Assembly (NCBI GenBank): GCA_903855985.1
Contig: CAIOAO010000105.1
Coordinates: 19,332 to 83,331 of the forward strand
Source: an uncultured Opitutia bacterium
Lineage (GTDB): Bacteria > Verrucomicrobiota > Verrucomicrobiia > Opitutales > Opitutaceae
Direction of reading: 5' to 3'
DNA length: 64,000 bases
The notes under the pieces are model-generated. The model did not search any database. It saw only the letters and a list, made by a program, of their open reading frames with translations, and was not told the DNA's origin. The position numbers and the translations under genes were made by a program. Shown piece by piece: positions 7,655-17,556 of the stretch (the first letter of the stretch is position 1; every line of letters starts with the position of its first letter).

Positions 7655-8310
7655 ACCGGTCCTACCAGCAGGTGGAAATGCGGCCGGTGTACGGTTTTTT
7701 CCATTATCTCACGGCCGTGCTGTACGATATCGCCTTTCGCGGCGAGGTCGCCGGCCTGGAAAACCTGCCCCGCGCGGGCTCGTTCCTGCTCGCGGCCAAC
7801 CATGCGAGTTACCTCGATCCGTTCCTGATCGGCGCGCAAGTCGAGCGCCAGATCGCTTTCTTCGCGCGCAAGACCCTGTGGAAGCCCGGGCTTTCCTCGT
7901 GGTGGCTCGACCTGGTCGGCACCATCCCCGTGGACCGCGATGGCGGGCAGGCCTTGAGTGCGATCAAGCGCGTGTTGCGGGCCCTGAAGGATGACCGGGG
8001 GCTGATTCTTTTTCCCGAGGGCACCCGCACGCCGGATGGCAACCTGCAAACCCCCAAGCCGGGCGTGGGCATGATTGCCTGCAGCACCCAGGTGCCCGTG
8101 GTCCCCGTGCGGATTTTCGGTTCCTACCAGGCCATGGGCAAGGGCCAGGGCCTCCGGTTCGACACACCCATCACGATTGTCTTCGGCCGGCCGATCAGCC
8201 CAGCGGAGTATGACGATCCCACCGCGGGCAAGGAGCGCTACCAGGTCGCCAGCAATCGCATCATGGCCAGGATCGCCCTGCTCCAGGAACCGCCGGTGCG
8301 GGTGATCTAG
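7651..8310 (+). CDS. plsC: 1-acyl-sn-glycerol-3-phosphate acyltransferase (PlsC-like)
   Basis: The protein acylates lysophosphatidic acid to phosphatidic acid at the inner membrane. The catalytic HX4D motif is NHASYLDPF with His 51 and Asp 56. The substrate motif FPEGTRTPDG is at residues 121-130, and GTIPVDRDGG at 90-99 is the intermediate block. Length is 219 residues, typical for the short PlsC class. The four-base overlap with cmk supports co-expression. Other LPLAT acceptors, such as ornithine lipids, cannot be excluded from sequence. Confidence 0.92.
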   Translation: MNRSYQQVEMRPVYGFFHYLTAVLYDIAFRGEVAGLENLPRAGSFLLAANHASYLDPFLIGAQVERQIAFFARKTLWKPGLSSWWLDLVGTIPVDRDGGQALSAIKRVLRALKDDRGLILFPEGTRTPDGNLQTPKPGVGMIACSTQVPVVPVRIFGSYQAMGKGQGLRFDTPITIVFGRPISPAEYDDPTAGKERYQVASNRIMARIALLQEPPVRVI

Positions 8311-8317
8311 GCGGCCG

Positions 8318-9283
8318 TCACTCCAGCCCGCTCGCCTTGCGGGCGCGCTTGAGGACCACGCTGGCCACCGCGCGGGCGCGCGTCGCGCCGTCGCGCAGCA
8401 CACTCTCGACGTAATCCGGATTGGCCGCGAGTTCCGCCCGCCGCGCCCGGGCAACGGTGAAGTAGCCCCAATAGTGTTCAAACAGCGCCTTCTTCAGGTC
8501 GCCGTAGCCGAGCCCGCCGGCGCGCAGCCGGTTTTCGTAGTCGAGGGCGACCGCGGCGGGCGCCACCAGCCGCAGCAGCTGGATGGCAAGGTTCTTGTCG
8601 GCGTCGGGCTTCGGCTCCGCGGGCGTGCGGCTGTCCATCTTGATGCCCATGATTTTTTTCCGGAGCACCGCCTCGTCGCCGAAGATCTCGATCGTGTTGC
8701 CGTAGCTCTTGCTCATTTTCTGGCCGTCGAGGCCGGGCACCACCGCCACCTCGTCGCGAATCACGGGCTCGGGTACGACCAGCGTCTCGCCGTAGGCCTC
8801 GTTGAACTTGATCGCCATGTCGCGCGTCATCTCGACGTGCTGCTTCTGGTCGCGGCCGACCGGCACCTTCTGGGTGTCGTAAAGCAGTATGTCCGCGGCC
8901 ATGAGCACCGGGTAGGCAAAGAGGCCGAAGTTGGCGGCGATGCCCTTCGCGGTCTTGTCCTTGAAGCTGTGGGCGCGCTCCAGCAGGCCCATCGGCGTGA
9001 GTGAGCCGATCATCCAGGTGAGCTCGCAGACCTCGGGCACGTCGCTCTGCCGCCAGAAGACGCTCTTTTGCGGGTCCAGGCCGCAAGCCAGCCAGTCCAG
9101 CGCGATGCCCCGCGTGTGGGCCCGGCGCTCCGCCGGGTTGGTCACCGTCGTCATCGAGTGGTAGTCGGCGATGAAATAGAAGCAGTCCCCCTGCGCCTGG
9201 GCCTCGATGGCGGGTCGCATGGCGCCAAAGTAGTTGCCAATGTGGAGGGAGCCGGAGGGCGTGATGCCGGTAAGGGTGCGCAT
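8318..9283 (-). CDS. trpS: tryptophan-tRNA ligase
   Basis: This class I synthetase charges tRNA-Trp. The HIGH motif appears as HIGN (residues 14-17) after MRTLTGITPSGSL, and KMSKS is intact at 189-193 in the context GQKMSKSYGN. The 321 residues match bacterial TrpS. It converges on plsC with only seven bases between the stops. I see no T-box or attenuator-like structure in the short upstream region, which is shared with the hexapeptide-repeat gene. Confidence 0.97.
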   Translation of the reverse strand: MRTLTGITPSGSLHIGNYFGAMRPAIEAQAQGDCFYFIADYHSMTTVTNPAERRAHTRGIALDWLACGLDPQKSVFWRQSDVPEVCELTWMIGSLTPMGLLERAHSFKDKTAKGIAANFGLFAYPVLMAADILLYDTQKVPVGRDQKQHVEMTRDMAIKFNEAYGETLVVPEPVIRDEVAVVPGLDGQKMSKSYGNTIEIFGDEAVLRKKIMGIKMDSRTPAEPKPDADKNLAIQLLRLVAPAAVALDYENRLRAGGLGYGDLKKALFEHYWGYFTVARARRAELAANPDYVESVLRDGATRARAVASVVLKRARKASGLE

Positions 9284-9319
9284 GGGAGGGATGAGCTTCG
9301 CGGAAGGCGCCGGCCGGCG

Positions 9320-10003
9320 TCAATCCCGGCGCGGCAGCGTGGACAGGTGCTGGCGGCTGTGGGCGATGGTCGCGGCCGGCAGAAAACCGCCGAAGGCCGT
9401 GAGCGGCATCACTAGGGACCGCGGGCCCAGCAGGGTGCCGGGCTGCAGCACGGCGTTGCACCCCACCTCGGACCGGTCGCCCACGATCGCGCCGAATTTT
9501 CTCAGGCCGGTGTCAACCACCACGCCGCCGGGCAGGTGCACACTGACGTTTTTCTGGTCGAGCCGGACATTGGAGCAGATCACGCCCGCGCCAAAATGCG
9601 CGCCGTTGCCGAGGATTGAGTCGCCCACGTAGTTGAAATGCGGCGTCTGCACCCGGTTCATGAGGAGGCAGTTCTTGAACTCGCAGGCGTTGCCGAGGAC
9701 GCAGCTCTCGCCGACGATGACATTGCCCCGGATGAACGCCCCGGGGCGGATCTCGGTGTTCGCGCCGATCCACGCCGGGCCGATGATCGTGGCCGTGTGT
9801 GGGAGGACGACGGTCGGGTGCAGATAGACAAAGCCCTCCACATGCACGCCCGGCGGCAGCTGCCGCATGGGCTGGTCGAACTGGTGGGCCGCCAGCGCGG
9901 GTGCGATGCCCTTCAGCCACTCCCACGGCGCAGCTTCGGCGGGAAAAGCCGGGGCAAAGGACGCCAACGAGGCGGGCAGGGCGAAGAAATCGGAGGCTTT
10001 CAC
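9320..10003 (-). CDS. left-handed beta-helix (hexapeptide repeat) protein, nucleotide-sugar acyltransferase/pyrophosphorylase-like
   Basis: A run of hexapeptide repeats occupies most of the protein (VLPHTATIIGPAWIGANTEI, then RPGAFIRGNVIVGESCVLGN and onward), as in the GlmU C-terminal domain. The N-terminal 50 residues are short and helical, with no nucleotidyltransferase domain, so a full GlmU activity is unlikely. Related short proteins are often labelled UDP-N-acetylglucosamine diphosphorylase without proof. I chose GTG 10003, which begins MKASDFFALPAS-like sequence; a TTG at 10039 adds residues of less convincing character. The gene probably lies in one transcript with trpS, 36 bases downstream. 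Confidence 0.8.
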   Translation of the reverse strand: MKASDFFALPASLASFAPAFPAEAAPWEWLKGIAPALAAHQFDQPMRQLPPGVHVEGFVYLHPTVVLPHTATIIGPAWIGANTEIRPGAFIRGNVIVGESCVLGNACEFKNCLLMNRVQTPHFNYVGDSILGNGAHFGAGVICSNVRLDQKNVSVHLPGGVVVDTGLRKFGAIVGDRSEVGCNAVLQPGTLLGPRSLVMPLTAFGGFLPAATIAHSRQHLSTLPRRD

Positions 10004-10222
10004 GCGGCAAAGTAAGGGCGGTCTGCCGGCCCGTCGCAACGCGCGAATCAGCCCATCCGGACGGCGACGGGCACCCTGGCGCCGGCACCCGCCGAATACC
10101 CCCTTGACGGTCTAGGGGTACTGGCATTGGCTGAAGCAACCCTTCACCCGATTGCGTGTCGCAATGGGCCGCCGCCCGGGACATATCTGACTGGCGGTCC
10201 CCGCCCCAGCTCCCTCCCCACC

Positions 10223-10753
10223 ATGAAAAAAAGCCTCCCCCTCCTCGGCGCCGCCCTCGGGCTCGCCTTGCTCATCACCGGTTGCGAAACCGACAACGCG
10301 GCTGCCCGCATCCAGGAAAAATCCGCCGTCTATGCCTCCCTGAAGCCGTGGCAGAAAAAGTACATTGATACCGGCGTCGTGGCGGTGAACTTCACCCCGG
10401 ACATGGTTTATATGGCGGTCGGCAATCCCTCGACCAAGCAGCCCACCGGGGACGGTGAAGTGTGGGTCTATAAGCGCTATTATCCCACGGTCGCCGCCAG
10501 CAAGGTGAAGTACAAGCTGAGCTCCGAGAACCAGCTGGGCGCCGGCCGGGTCATCGGTGGTGTTCTCCAGGAATCCAATGGCACCGGCGGCTCACGGGTC
10601 GCGGGTTCAGCCCAAGGCGGCGCCGGTCAAAGCATCAGCACCACCGGCGGTCCCCAGGGCGGCTCGATGGAACCGGCGGACCTGCAGTCCTACACGCTCA
10701 CCATCACCTTTGCCAAGGGGGTCGTGGCCAATCTGAACCTTGATCCGAATTAA
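10223..10753 (+). CDS. predicted lipoprotein of unknown function (176 aa)
   Basis: The N-terminus MKKSLPLLGAALGLALLITG followed by Cys 21 is a clear lipoprotein signal with lipobox LITGC. The mature part has YASLKPWQKKYIDTGVVAVN and FTPDMVYMAVGNPS, a pattern seen in small outer-membrane lipoproteins of the SmpA/OmlA type, where MVYMALGKP-like motifs occur. A Gly/Ser-rich linker (NGTGGSRVAGSAQGGAG) precedes a hydrophobic C-terminal strand. The resemblance to SmpA/OmlA is weak, so I leave the function open. A strong terminator follows. Confidence 0.8.
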   Translation: MKKSLPLLGAALGLALLITGCETDNAAARIQEKSAVYASLKPWQKKYIDTGVVAVNFTPDMVYMAVGNPSTKQPTGDGEVWVYKRYYPTVAASKVKYKLSSENQLGAGRVIGGVLQESNGTGGSRVAGSAQGGAGQSISTTGGPQGGSMEPADLQSYTLTITFAKGVVANLNLDPN

Positions 10754-10781
10754 TTCCCTGCCATCGCTTTAGAACGAAAAA

Positions 10782-10810
10782 GACCCCCGGTTTAGCACCG
10801 GGGGTCTTCC
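10782..10810 (+). terminator. rho-independent-like terminator after the lipoprotein gene
   Basis: GACCCCCGG (10782-10790) pairs with CCGGGGGTC (10798-10806) around TTTAGCA. It is preceded by an A-run and followed by TTCC, so it may work in both directions. It is nearly identical in stem to the terminator at 14002-14029. Confidence 0.8.
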
Positions 10811-11135
10811 CCGGCTTCATGGCGGTGCGGCAGGTGGGGTGCGGTCGCCAAGGCTTGCGGGAATTCCATCTGCCGGAGGGTGGATTTTTCCAGAGTCACG
10901 TCCTCGTCCGTCACGGGTGTCCATACGTGCACTGTCACCAGGCCCCGATTGTACTGACCGCCATAAAGACCATGATGTCACGGGTGATTTCGCTCAGGCC
11001 GCCTTCCTTTAGGTCACCCGCCCGCACTTCAATCGCAACATGCATGCGAGAAACGCTCCGGGGGCTTCGAGCGATGCGAAAGTCATCGGAGAATTTGCCG
11101 GCCCGCCTTGAGTTTGGCCGCAGGGCGGAATCCAC
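10792..11135 (-). pseudogene. possible frameshifted remnant of an unrecognised gene
   Basis: On the minus strand one frame encodes protein-like sequence (MHVAIEVRAGDLKEGGLSEI, then TRDIMVFMAV) and then stops. A neighbouring frame continues in equally protein-like style (LYGGQYNRGLVTVHVWTPVT, then DEDVTLEKSTLRQMEFPQAL) and ends in the terminator stem near 10792. Joining them across a small frameshift near 10945-10965 gives about 110 codons. I do not recognise the product. The two halves could also be chance open frames in GC-rich DNA. No other gene fits the interval 10754-11276. Confidence 0.35.
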
Positions 11136-11276
11136 GAAGCCTGGGGAGCGGGAAGGAGCGACGCAGCGACCAGGCGAGGTTGGCGCGGGTCTCGCGCAAG
11201 GCCCGGGCCAGCCTCTGGCCGGCGGCGCCGCATCACCAATCTTGACAGTCTCCCGGTTCGCTTGGCTTCTAATTCC

Positions 11277-11639
11277 ATGAGCGATTCCTATCCTATTGCG
11301 GATGATCTGCGCGCCACGCTGCGCGGATTTCCCGAGGAAACCGTGCAGGCTTGCGCCGAATTCAAGGCTACCAAGAGCCCGACAGCCTTCGATCGGGCGC
11401 TGCTCGGGCTACTCCATCATCACCTGAGTCCCAAGCCGCCACGACCCCTCTCCACCTACCCGGGCACCACCCCCTTGGTCGCAGAGCTGGGACTGGACTC
11501 CATCACGATGGTGGAGCTGACCTTCATTTTCGAGGACCTCTTCCAAGCCAAACTGCCCCAAGAGGAACTCGTCAAGATCGTGACGATCGACGATCTCCGC
11601 GCCCTGCTCCACCGCTCGCTGCCCGGAGCGCCGGCCTGA
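11277..11639 (+). CDS. acyl carrier protein with N-terminal extension
   Basis: The phosphopantetheine site is ELGLDSITMVEL with Ser 75, and the following helices (FEDLFQAKLPQEELVKIVTI, DDLRALL) match the ACP fold. About 60 residues precede the ACP core, ending in a Pro-rich linker. The ATG at 11277 is chosen over an upstream TTG. The stop overlaps the start of the ketosynthase gene as TGATG, so the ACP very probably carries the acyl chain for that enzyme. This is not the standard 78-residue fatty-acid AcpP. Confidence 0.88.
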   Translation: MSDSYPIADDLRATLRGFPEETVQACAEFKATKSPTAFDRALLGLLHHHLSPKPPRPLSTYPGTTPLVAELGLDSITMVELTFIFEDLFQAKLPQEELVKIVTIDDLRALLHRSLPGAPA

Positions 11640-12934
11640 TGAACGCGACCGTGGGCGCGCGCCGGGTGGTCATCAGCGGGCTCGGTTTCATCTCGAGCAT
11701 CGGCAACGAAACCACGGAGGTGACCCGGAGCCTGCGTGAGCTGCGGCACGGGCTAGCCTCGCATGAGTTCCTGCCCGGGCAGGATCTTCCGGTTAAAGTC
11801 GCGGGCACCATCAAGGGCTTCGACACGCGCTCAACCCACCACGCCGAATGGCACTGGCCGGCGCGCTACAGCTTCACCCGTGACCTCCTGCGCAGCCTGC
11901 CACCGCACGGCCTGCATGCCTTCTGCGCGGTCGAGCAGCTCGTGGCCGACGCCCGGCTGACGCCGGAATTGCTGGCCGACGGTGAGACCGGCCTGTTCAC
12001 CGCCTCCGCCGGCTCCCCGTTCCTGCAGCGCCACTATCTCAACATGCTGCACGAATCGGCCGGCGCCCGCATGCATCCGATGGGCGTGGTCAGCACCATC
12101 CCAGGCACGCTCAACTTCAACCTCGCCCCGCACTACCACATCAAGGGCGGGGTCTGCGGCTTCGTCTCCGCCTGCGCGTCAACGGCCCACGCCATCGGTT
12201 ACGCCAGCGACGATATCCGCCGCGGCCGGCAACAGCGCATCCTGGTGGTCGGGGCCGAGGATCTCAGCTGCGAGTCCACGTATTCGTTCCAAGGCATGCG
12301 GGCCCTTTCACGCAACCCCGATCCCGCCACGGCCTCGCGGCCCTTTGACCGCGATCGCGACGGATTTGTCGGCACCGGCGGCTCCGCCGCGCTGCTGCTC
12401 GAGGAGGCGGCCAGCGCTCAGGCCCGCGGGGCGCCCATCTACGGCGAACTGCTTGGCTGGGGCCAGGCTTCCGACGGCTACAACATGGCCATCGCCGAGC
12501 CCGACGGCCGCGGCCTAACCGAGGCCATGCTCCGCGCGCTGGTGGACGCCGGGATCACACCGGGCGACGTGGACTACATCAACGCCCATGGCACCTCGAC
12601 GCCCAACGGGGACCTTTCGGAGCTTCGCGCCATCAAGTCCGTTTTCAATTCGGTGGGCGCCAGCCCGGCGATCAGCAGCACGAAGGCCCTGACCGGCCAC
12701 GCGCTCTCGATGGCCTCGGCCCTGGAAACCGGTTTCTGCGCCCTCGCCCTGCGGGACGGCTTCACGCCCGGCCAGGCCCATCTCGTCAACCCCGACCCGG
12801 AATGCGAGGGCCTACACCTGCCCCGCCACACCCTATCCATGGCCCCGGAGATCATCCTAAAAAACAGCAGCGGCTTCGGCGGCAGCAATGTTTCCCTCGT
12901 GCTGCAGCGCTGGCCCGCTGGCCGGGCCAGCTGA
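11639..12934 (+). CDS. beta-ketoacyl-ACP synthase, FabF-like
   Basis: The protein is a type II condensing enzyme of the KAS II/ketosynthase family, joining malonyl-ACP to an acyl chain by decarboxylative Claisen condensation. The catalytic triad is complete: Cys 179 in VSACAST, His 317 in NAHGTSTPNGD and His 354 in TGHALSMASA, with Lys 349 before it. Length is 431 residues, close to FabF plus a short insert (HHAEWHWPARYSFTRDLLRS). The start is fixed by the TGATG overlap with its ACP. A glycosyltransferase gene follows after seven bases. No ketoreductase, dehydratase or malonyltransferase is in the cassette, so it must borrow these or make a short product. Confidence 0.92.
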   Translation: MNATVGARRVVISGLGFISSIGNETTEVTRSLRELRHGLASHEFLPGQDLPVKVAGTIKGFDTRSTHHAEWHWPARYSFTRDLLRSLPPHGLHAFCAVEQLVADARLTPELLADGETGLFTASAGSPFLQRHYLNMLHESAGARMHPMGVVSTIPGTLNFNLAPHYHIKGGVCGFVSACASTAHAIGYASDDIRRGRQQRILVVGAEDLSCESTYSFQGMRALSRNPDPATASRPFDRDRDGFVGTGGSAALLLEEAASAQARGAPIYGELLGWGQASDGYNMAIAEPDGRGLTEAMLRALVDAGITPGDVDYINAHGTSTPNGDLSELRAIKSVFNSVGASPAISSTKALTGHALSMASALETGFCALALRDGFTPGQAHLVNPDPECEGLHLPRHTLSMAPEIILKNSSGFGGSNVSLVLQRWPAGRAS

Positions 12935-12941
12935 CTCTCGC

Positions 12942-13886
12942 ATGCACAGGCTATCCCAGACCGAAGTTTACAGCTCAACCGACCGCTGTCTCGCCTTTGC
13001 CAGGACGCTCCCGCCCTCGTCACCGCGGCCGCTCACGCCGGTGCATTTTTTCTGGCAGGGCCGCGCGTTCAGCGCCAAGGCGGCCCTCTGCCTCCGATCC
13101 TTCCTGGCCACGCAGGACCCGCGGTGCTTTCGAGCTTGGTTATGGCTGGAAGACGAAACCGCGTTCAGCCAGGCCGCGCGCAATCCCTATCTCGCCCCCC
13201 TGTTGCCCCACCTGAACGTCCAGCGGTATGATTGGGCGGAACTCTCCCGCGGCACACCGCTTGCGAACCGCCCGTGGACCCGTTCCCTGGCCCCGGCCGC
13301 GCGTTCCGATCTCGCGCACCTCGTCTGCCTCGCCCGGTATGGAGGTTGCTACTCCGACCTCGACGCCCTGTTTCTGCGCGACCTTGGCCCACTCCTGGAC
13401 TTGGCTGGCGACGCGGAGTTTTGCTTTCAATGGGGCGCCGTGGCGCGGGGCACCAACGCCTTCTGCCGCCACCGCGCCGCGGGAGCCATGATCGAGTCCC
13501 TCATGTGCCGGGCGGACACCGCCCAAACCGCCCATCCCACCCACCTGCTGGACTTCACGTTCGCACCCGAGGAACTGCTGTTGCTGCCCGTGGGCTTGTT
13601 CTCACCGCTATGGCTGCATGACGACGGGCATGAGCGGTGCAGGGCCGCGCCCTTCCGGCATTTTTCCGGCTTCTACCGCAAATTCGGCTGGTTTCACCGG
13701 CGGCCCGCGACGACGGTCACCCTCAGCTCGTTTTTTCCCGGTGCGTTCACCTACCATTGGCACGGCCAGTGGGCCGCGCCCGAGCACGCCGACTCCTATG
13801 CGGGGTTGCTCGACCAGGATTGCCGCGCCCGGCTGGCCTTGCTCGGCTCGCTTCCCGCCTTCGGCACACGATCGGCCCAGGCATGA
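12942..13886 (+). CDS. DXD-type glycosyltransferase
   Basis: The sequence RSDLAHLVCLARYGGCYSDL followed by D141 is the hallmark of the sugar-binding-region DXD family (Gly_transf_sug / alpha-1,4-GalT-like), with Asp 139 and Asp 141 as metal ligands for nucleotide-sugar binding. The N-terminal VHFFWQGRAFS block and the C-terminal FTYHWHGQW block also fit that family. The length is 314 residues with no membrane helix. Its position seven bases after the ketosynthase suggests that sugar transfer acts on the acyl product or on a linked polysaccharide. The acceptor cannot be read from sequence. Confidence 0.85.
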   Translation: MHRLSQTEVYSSTDRCLAFARTLPPSSPRPLTPVHFFWQGRAFSAKAALCLRSFLATQDPRCFRAWLWLEDETAFSQAARNPYLAPLLPHLNVQRYDWAELSRGTPLANRPWTRSLAPAARSDLAHLVCLARYGGCYSDLDALFLRDLGPLLDLAGDAEFCFQWGAVARGTNAFCRHRAAGAMIESLMCRADTAQTAHPTHLLDFTFAPEELLLLPVGLFSPLWLHDDGHERCRAAPFRHFSGFYRKFGWFHRRPATTVTLSSFFPGAFTYHWHGQWAAPEHADSYAGLLDQDCRARLALLGSLPAFGTRSAQA

Positions 13887-14001
13887 TCACCGCCACCCGC
13901 CATTTTCACGCCACCTTCCTGTCCGGCTGGTGGCGCTGGCCGCACCGGTCAACTAACCCAACTTATGCAAGCCCTCTCCCCTGTCGCACTTAGACGCAAA
14001 A

Positions 14002-14029
14002 AGACCCCCGGAGTCGCCTCCGGGGGTCT
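14002..14029. terminator. bidirectional-looking terminator between glycosyltransferase and tRNA-Gly
   Basis: AGACCCCCGGAG (14002-14013) pairs perfectly with CTCCGGGGGTCT (14018-14029) around TCGC. An A-run lies upstream on the plus strand, which serves as the T-run for minus-strand transcription from tRNA-Gly. The stem core is shared with the terminator at 10782. Confidence 0.8.
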
Positions 14030-14037
14030 GATTGAAA

Positions 14038-14113
14038 TGGAGCGGGCGAAGAGACTCGAACTCTCGACGTCTACCTTGGCAAGGTAGTGCTCTACCAACT
14101 GAGCTACGCCCGC
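14038..14113 (-). tRNA. tRNA-Gly (anticodon GCC), CCA encoded
   Basis: Read on the minus strand, acceptor GCGGGCG pairs with CGCCCGC, followed by discriminator T and an encoded CCA. The D arm is TAGCTCAGTTGGTAGAGC. The anticodon stem CTACC/GGTAG closes TTGCCAA, giving GCC. The T arm contains GTTCGAGTC. The fold is complete. Confidence 0.96.
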
Positions 14114-14158
14114 AAAAACAGGGTGTCAGAACTAGGCCGCGGCCCGGCTTCGTCAACT

Positions 14159-14196
14159 GCTTATTTTACCACCGGCTTGCCGTCGGTAAAATAAGC
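14159..14196. repeat. palindrome downstream of the tRNA-Gly region
   Basis: GCTTATTTTACC (14159-14170) pairs with GGTAAAATAAGC (14185-14196), and the loop itself contains CGGC/GCCG. It resembles the palindromes at 2743 and 2894 in having an ATTTTACC-type arm next to a tRNA gene. Confidence 0.6.
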
Positions 14197-14364
14197 GGGC
14201 GCAAGGAGCCGGAAGCAGGGGGCAAGCCTTCATCCCCGCCCTGCAGGGCGGAAAAATAGAGGTAGCCAGCCAACCCGCGGCGCGATGCCAGCCTATGGGC
14301 CATTCCATTTTCTGTCCCCTGCTCCTTGCCCCCGGCTCCGGCTGAATCCGCCGCTCCGGCGGCT
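14197..14364. repeat. non-coding stretch with polypurine/polypyrimidine inverted arms
   Basis: I see no gene here. GGAGCCGGAAGCAGGGGGCA (14205-14224) has an imperfect inverted counterpart near 14316-14339 (CCCCTGCTCCTTGCCCCCGG). The arms show an approximate 7-base GCAAGGA/GCAGGGG period. The loop of about 90 bases contains a small CCCTGCAGGG palindrome. A GC-rich hairpin (GCCGCTCCGGCGGC) ends just before the kinase stop. Confidence 0.45.
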
Positions 14365-15251
14365 TCAGCTGAGCTTCAGCTCATCCCCGCCGCGGCCGGG
14401 TGACTTGGACTTTGCGGCCGACCGCCGCCGCTGGCCGCTGCCCTCGCTGTAATACGAATAGTTGTTGGTGTAGTAACCGTAATCGTCGCCGGAGTTGAGC
14501 GGCACCTGGTTGAGCACCACGCCGAGCAACGGGGCCTTGAGCGATTCCACGATCTGCTGCGCCCGGACGACCATGCTCTGCGGGTTGCGCCGGTGCTGGA
14601 TGAGCAGGACGGTGCCATCCACCGCGCTGGCCAGCACGCTGGCATCGCTCACCCCGATGATGGGTGGCGAGTCGAACACGATCTTGTCGTAACGCCCGCG
14701 CAGCGTGGCGATGAGGTCCTTCAGCCGGTTGAGGTGCAACAGGCCGAGGGTGAAACCCGGGGCGTGGCCGCTGGGGATGAAATCAAGGTTGGGGGCGATG
14801 GATTTCTGGATGACCTCGTCGAGGCCTTTCTGGTTGAGCATGTATTCCGACAACCCGGGCTCGCGGGGCCGGTCGGCGAGGCGGTGCTGCGTCGGCCGGC
14901 GCACGTCGGAATCAATCAGGATCACGCGCTCGCCGCCTGCGGCCATGATGCGCACGAGGCGGTGGAGCGTGGTGGACTTGCCCTCCCCCGGGCCGGCGGA
15001 AAAGAGCACGAGGCTCGCGGCCGAGGCCTGCGGATAGTTGACGAGCGTCGTGAAGCCCTCGCCGCGCGCCAGCTGTCGGCCCATGTCGGCCTGCACGAGC
15101 GTCGCCTCGCTCGCCGGGCCGTGAAACTGGACCCACGCCAGGCGCAGCGACAGCGCCACGGTGACGGCGAGCACGGCGGCCAGCGCGACTCCGCGGGCCC
15201 CCGCCCCCTCCTCGAGCCAGTGGATCAACTCCTGCGCGGTCTTGGGACGGC

Positions 15252-15255
<4 letters not shown>
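14365..15255 (-). CDS. CpsD/CapB-type tyrosine-kinase ATPase joined to an unusual membrane N-terminus
   Basis: The C-terminal 215 residues are a bacterial tyrosine kinase (BY-kinase) ATPase of exopolysaccharide systems: Walker A SAGPGEGKSTT (Lys 93), Walker A' VILIDSDVRRP (111-121), Walker B IVFDSPP (192-198) and a C-terminal tyrosine cluster (DYGYYTNNYSYYSE). BY-kinases normally carry a long Wzz chain-length domain or an EAYRTLRTN-like lead-in. Here one helix (22-42) and the segment QFHGPASEATLVQADMGRQL come instead; that segment looks like the first extracellular part of a different membrane protein. The join is at YPQAS (75-79). The start is set by the ATGA overlap with the upstream regulator stop. 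Confidence 0.8.
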
Positions 15256-16631
<1,376 letters not shown>

Positions 16632-16836
16632 ACCGCTAGCAATCAGGCGCAGGCCACAGGCGGGTCAATGGGAAACAATGTCTCACCCCGGTTTGCCCCT
16701 GATTCCGGCCGCCAGCTGGGGATAAACCCTCACATGCGGGGCCGCCCAAACGGAATCACGGTTACGGAACGGAAAAGAAATTCCCGCCGCCGATAATTTG
16801 CAACCTGCCCATGCGCGCGGCGTCAAAGCTCGTGCC

Positions 16837-17439
16837 ATGAAGGAATCCACCACGTCGTTCTGGCCGCGCGGCTTGCTGGCCGGCGGGTTGTTGGCGGCCT
16901 GCCTCATCGTTCCGGTCTATGTCGTGATGATGTACGATGCCGCTGCGGGCACGGCGCGGATGCCGCCAGATGCCAACGGCCGGTTCACCTTGTTTCAACG
17001 GCCGATGCAACTGCGCGCCCAGGGCGCTTTCTTCGCCGGCAGGATTTCCGTGTCGGCGGTGCTCGCCCAGCGTTTCGCCCTGCTCCCGGCCGGTGAGCTG
17101 GCGGAACCCGGCGCGCGCCCGGCCGGCGCCGCCTTCCAGTCCAGCCCGCCGCCGGAAGTCGCGCGCGCGAGCATGCTGCGTCTCCGGCTGGAAAACCGCT
17201 CGCCGGAAAACCTCGAGGTCGAGATCGTGCGCGTCGACTCGATGCTGGGCGAGATCGTGGCGCGCCCGGACCGGTTGATGCTCGCTCCCCGCCAAACGGC
17301 GAATATTGATGCCCTCGTGGCGGAACAAAAAATTTCGGCCGGCTCCATCCCCGTCAGCCTCGGGCTGCGGCTCGCCGGCCACGTGGAAACACTCCGCCTG
17401 GTGCTTAACGACCGGGCCGTGGCCCAGCTCGGAAACTGA
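16837..17439 (+). CDS. membrane-anchored hypothetical protein (200 aa)
   Basis: ATG 16837 is followed by one hydrophobic helix (GLLAGGLLAACLIVPVYVVM). The remaining 165 residues form a soluble, probably periplasmic, domain with a strand-rich C-terminal half (ASMLRLRLENRSPENLEVEI, then VRVDSMLGEIVARP). The strand pattern resembles an Ig-like or chaperone-like beta sandwich. I do not recognise a family. It lies divergent from the sigma-54 regulator and upstream of the tandem ACP genes, 117 bases before the first of them. Confidence 0.65.
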   Translation: MKESTTSFWPRGLLAGGLLAACLIVPVYVVMMYDAAAGTARMPPDANGRFTLFQRPMQLRAQGAFFAGRISVSAVLAQRFALLPAGELAEPGARPAGAAFQSSPPPEVARASMLRLRLENRSPENLEVEIVRVDSMLGEIVARPDRLMLAPRQTANIDALVAEQKISAGSIPVSLGLRLAGHVETLRLVLNDRAVAQLGN

Positions 17440-17556
17440 TTCCCGCCCATGAATGCAAACTTGGCCCGGGCAATGCTCTATCCGGGTAATCCATGAGTCC
17501 TCGCGGAACATTCCGGCCACCCCCGGGACGATACCTCCCTGAGCAAATCCCTCACC

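Noticed and set aside
16632..16836. A possible riboswitch or regulatory RNA between the sigma-54 regulator and the 200-aa membrane protein
   Set aside because: No recognisable aptamer core or strong hairpin was seen. The stretch is simply a divergent promoter region without a clear motif.
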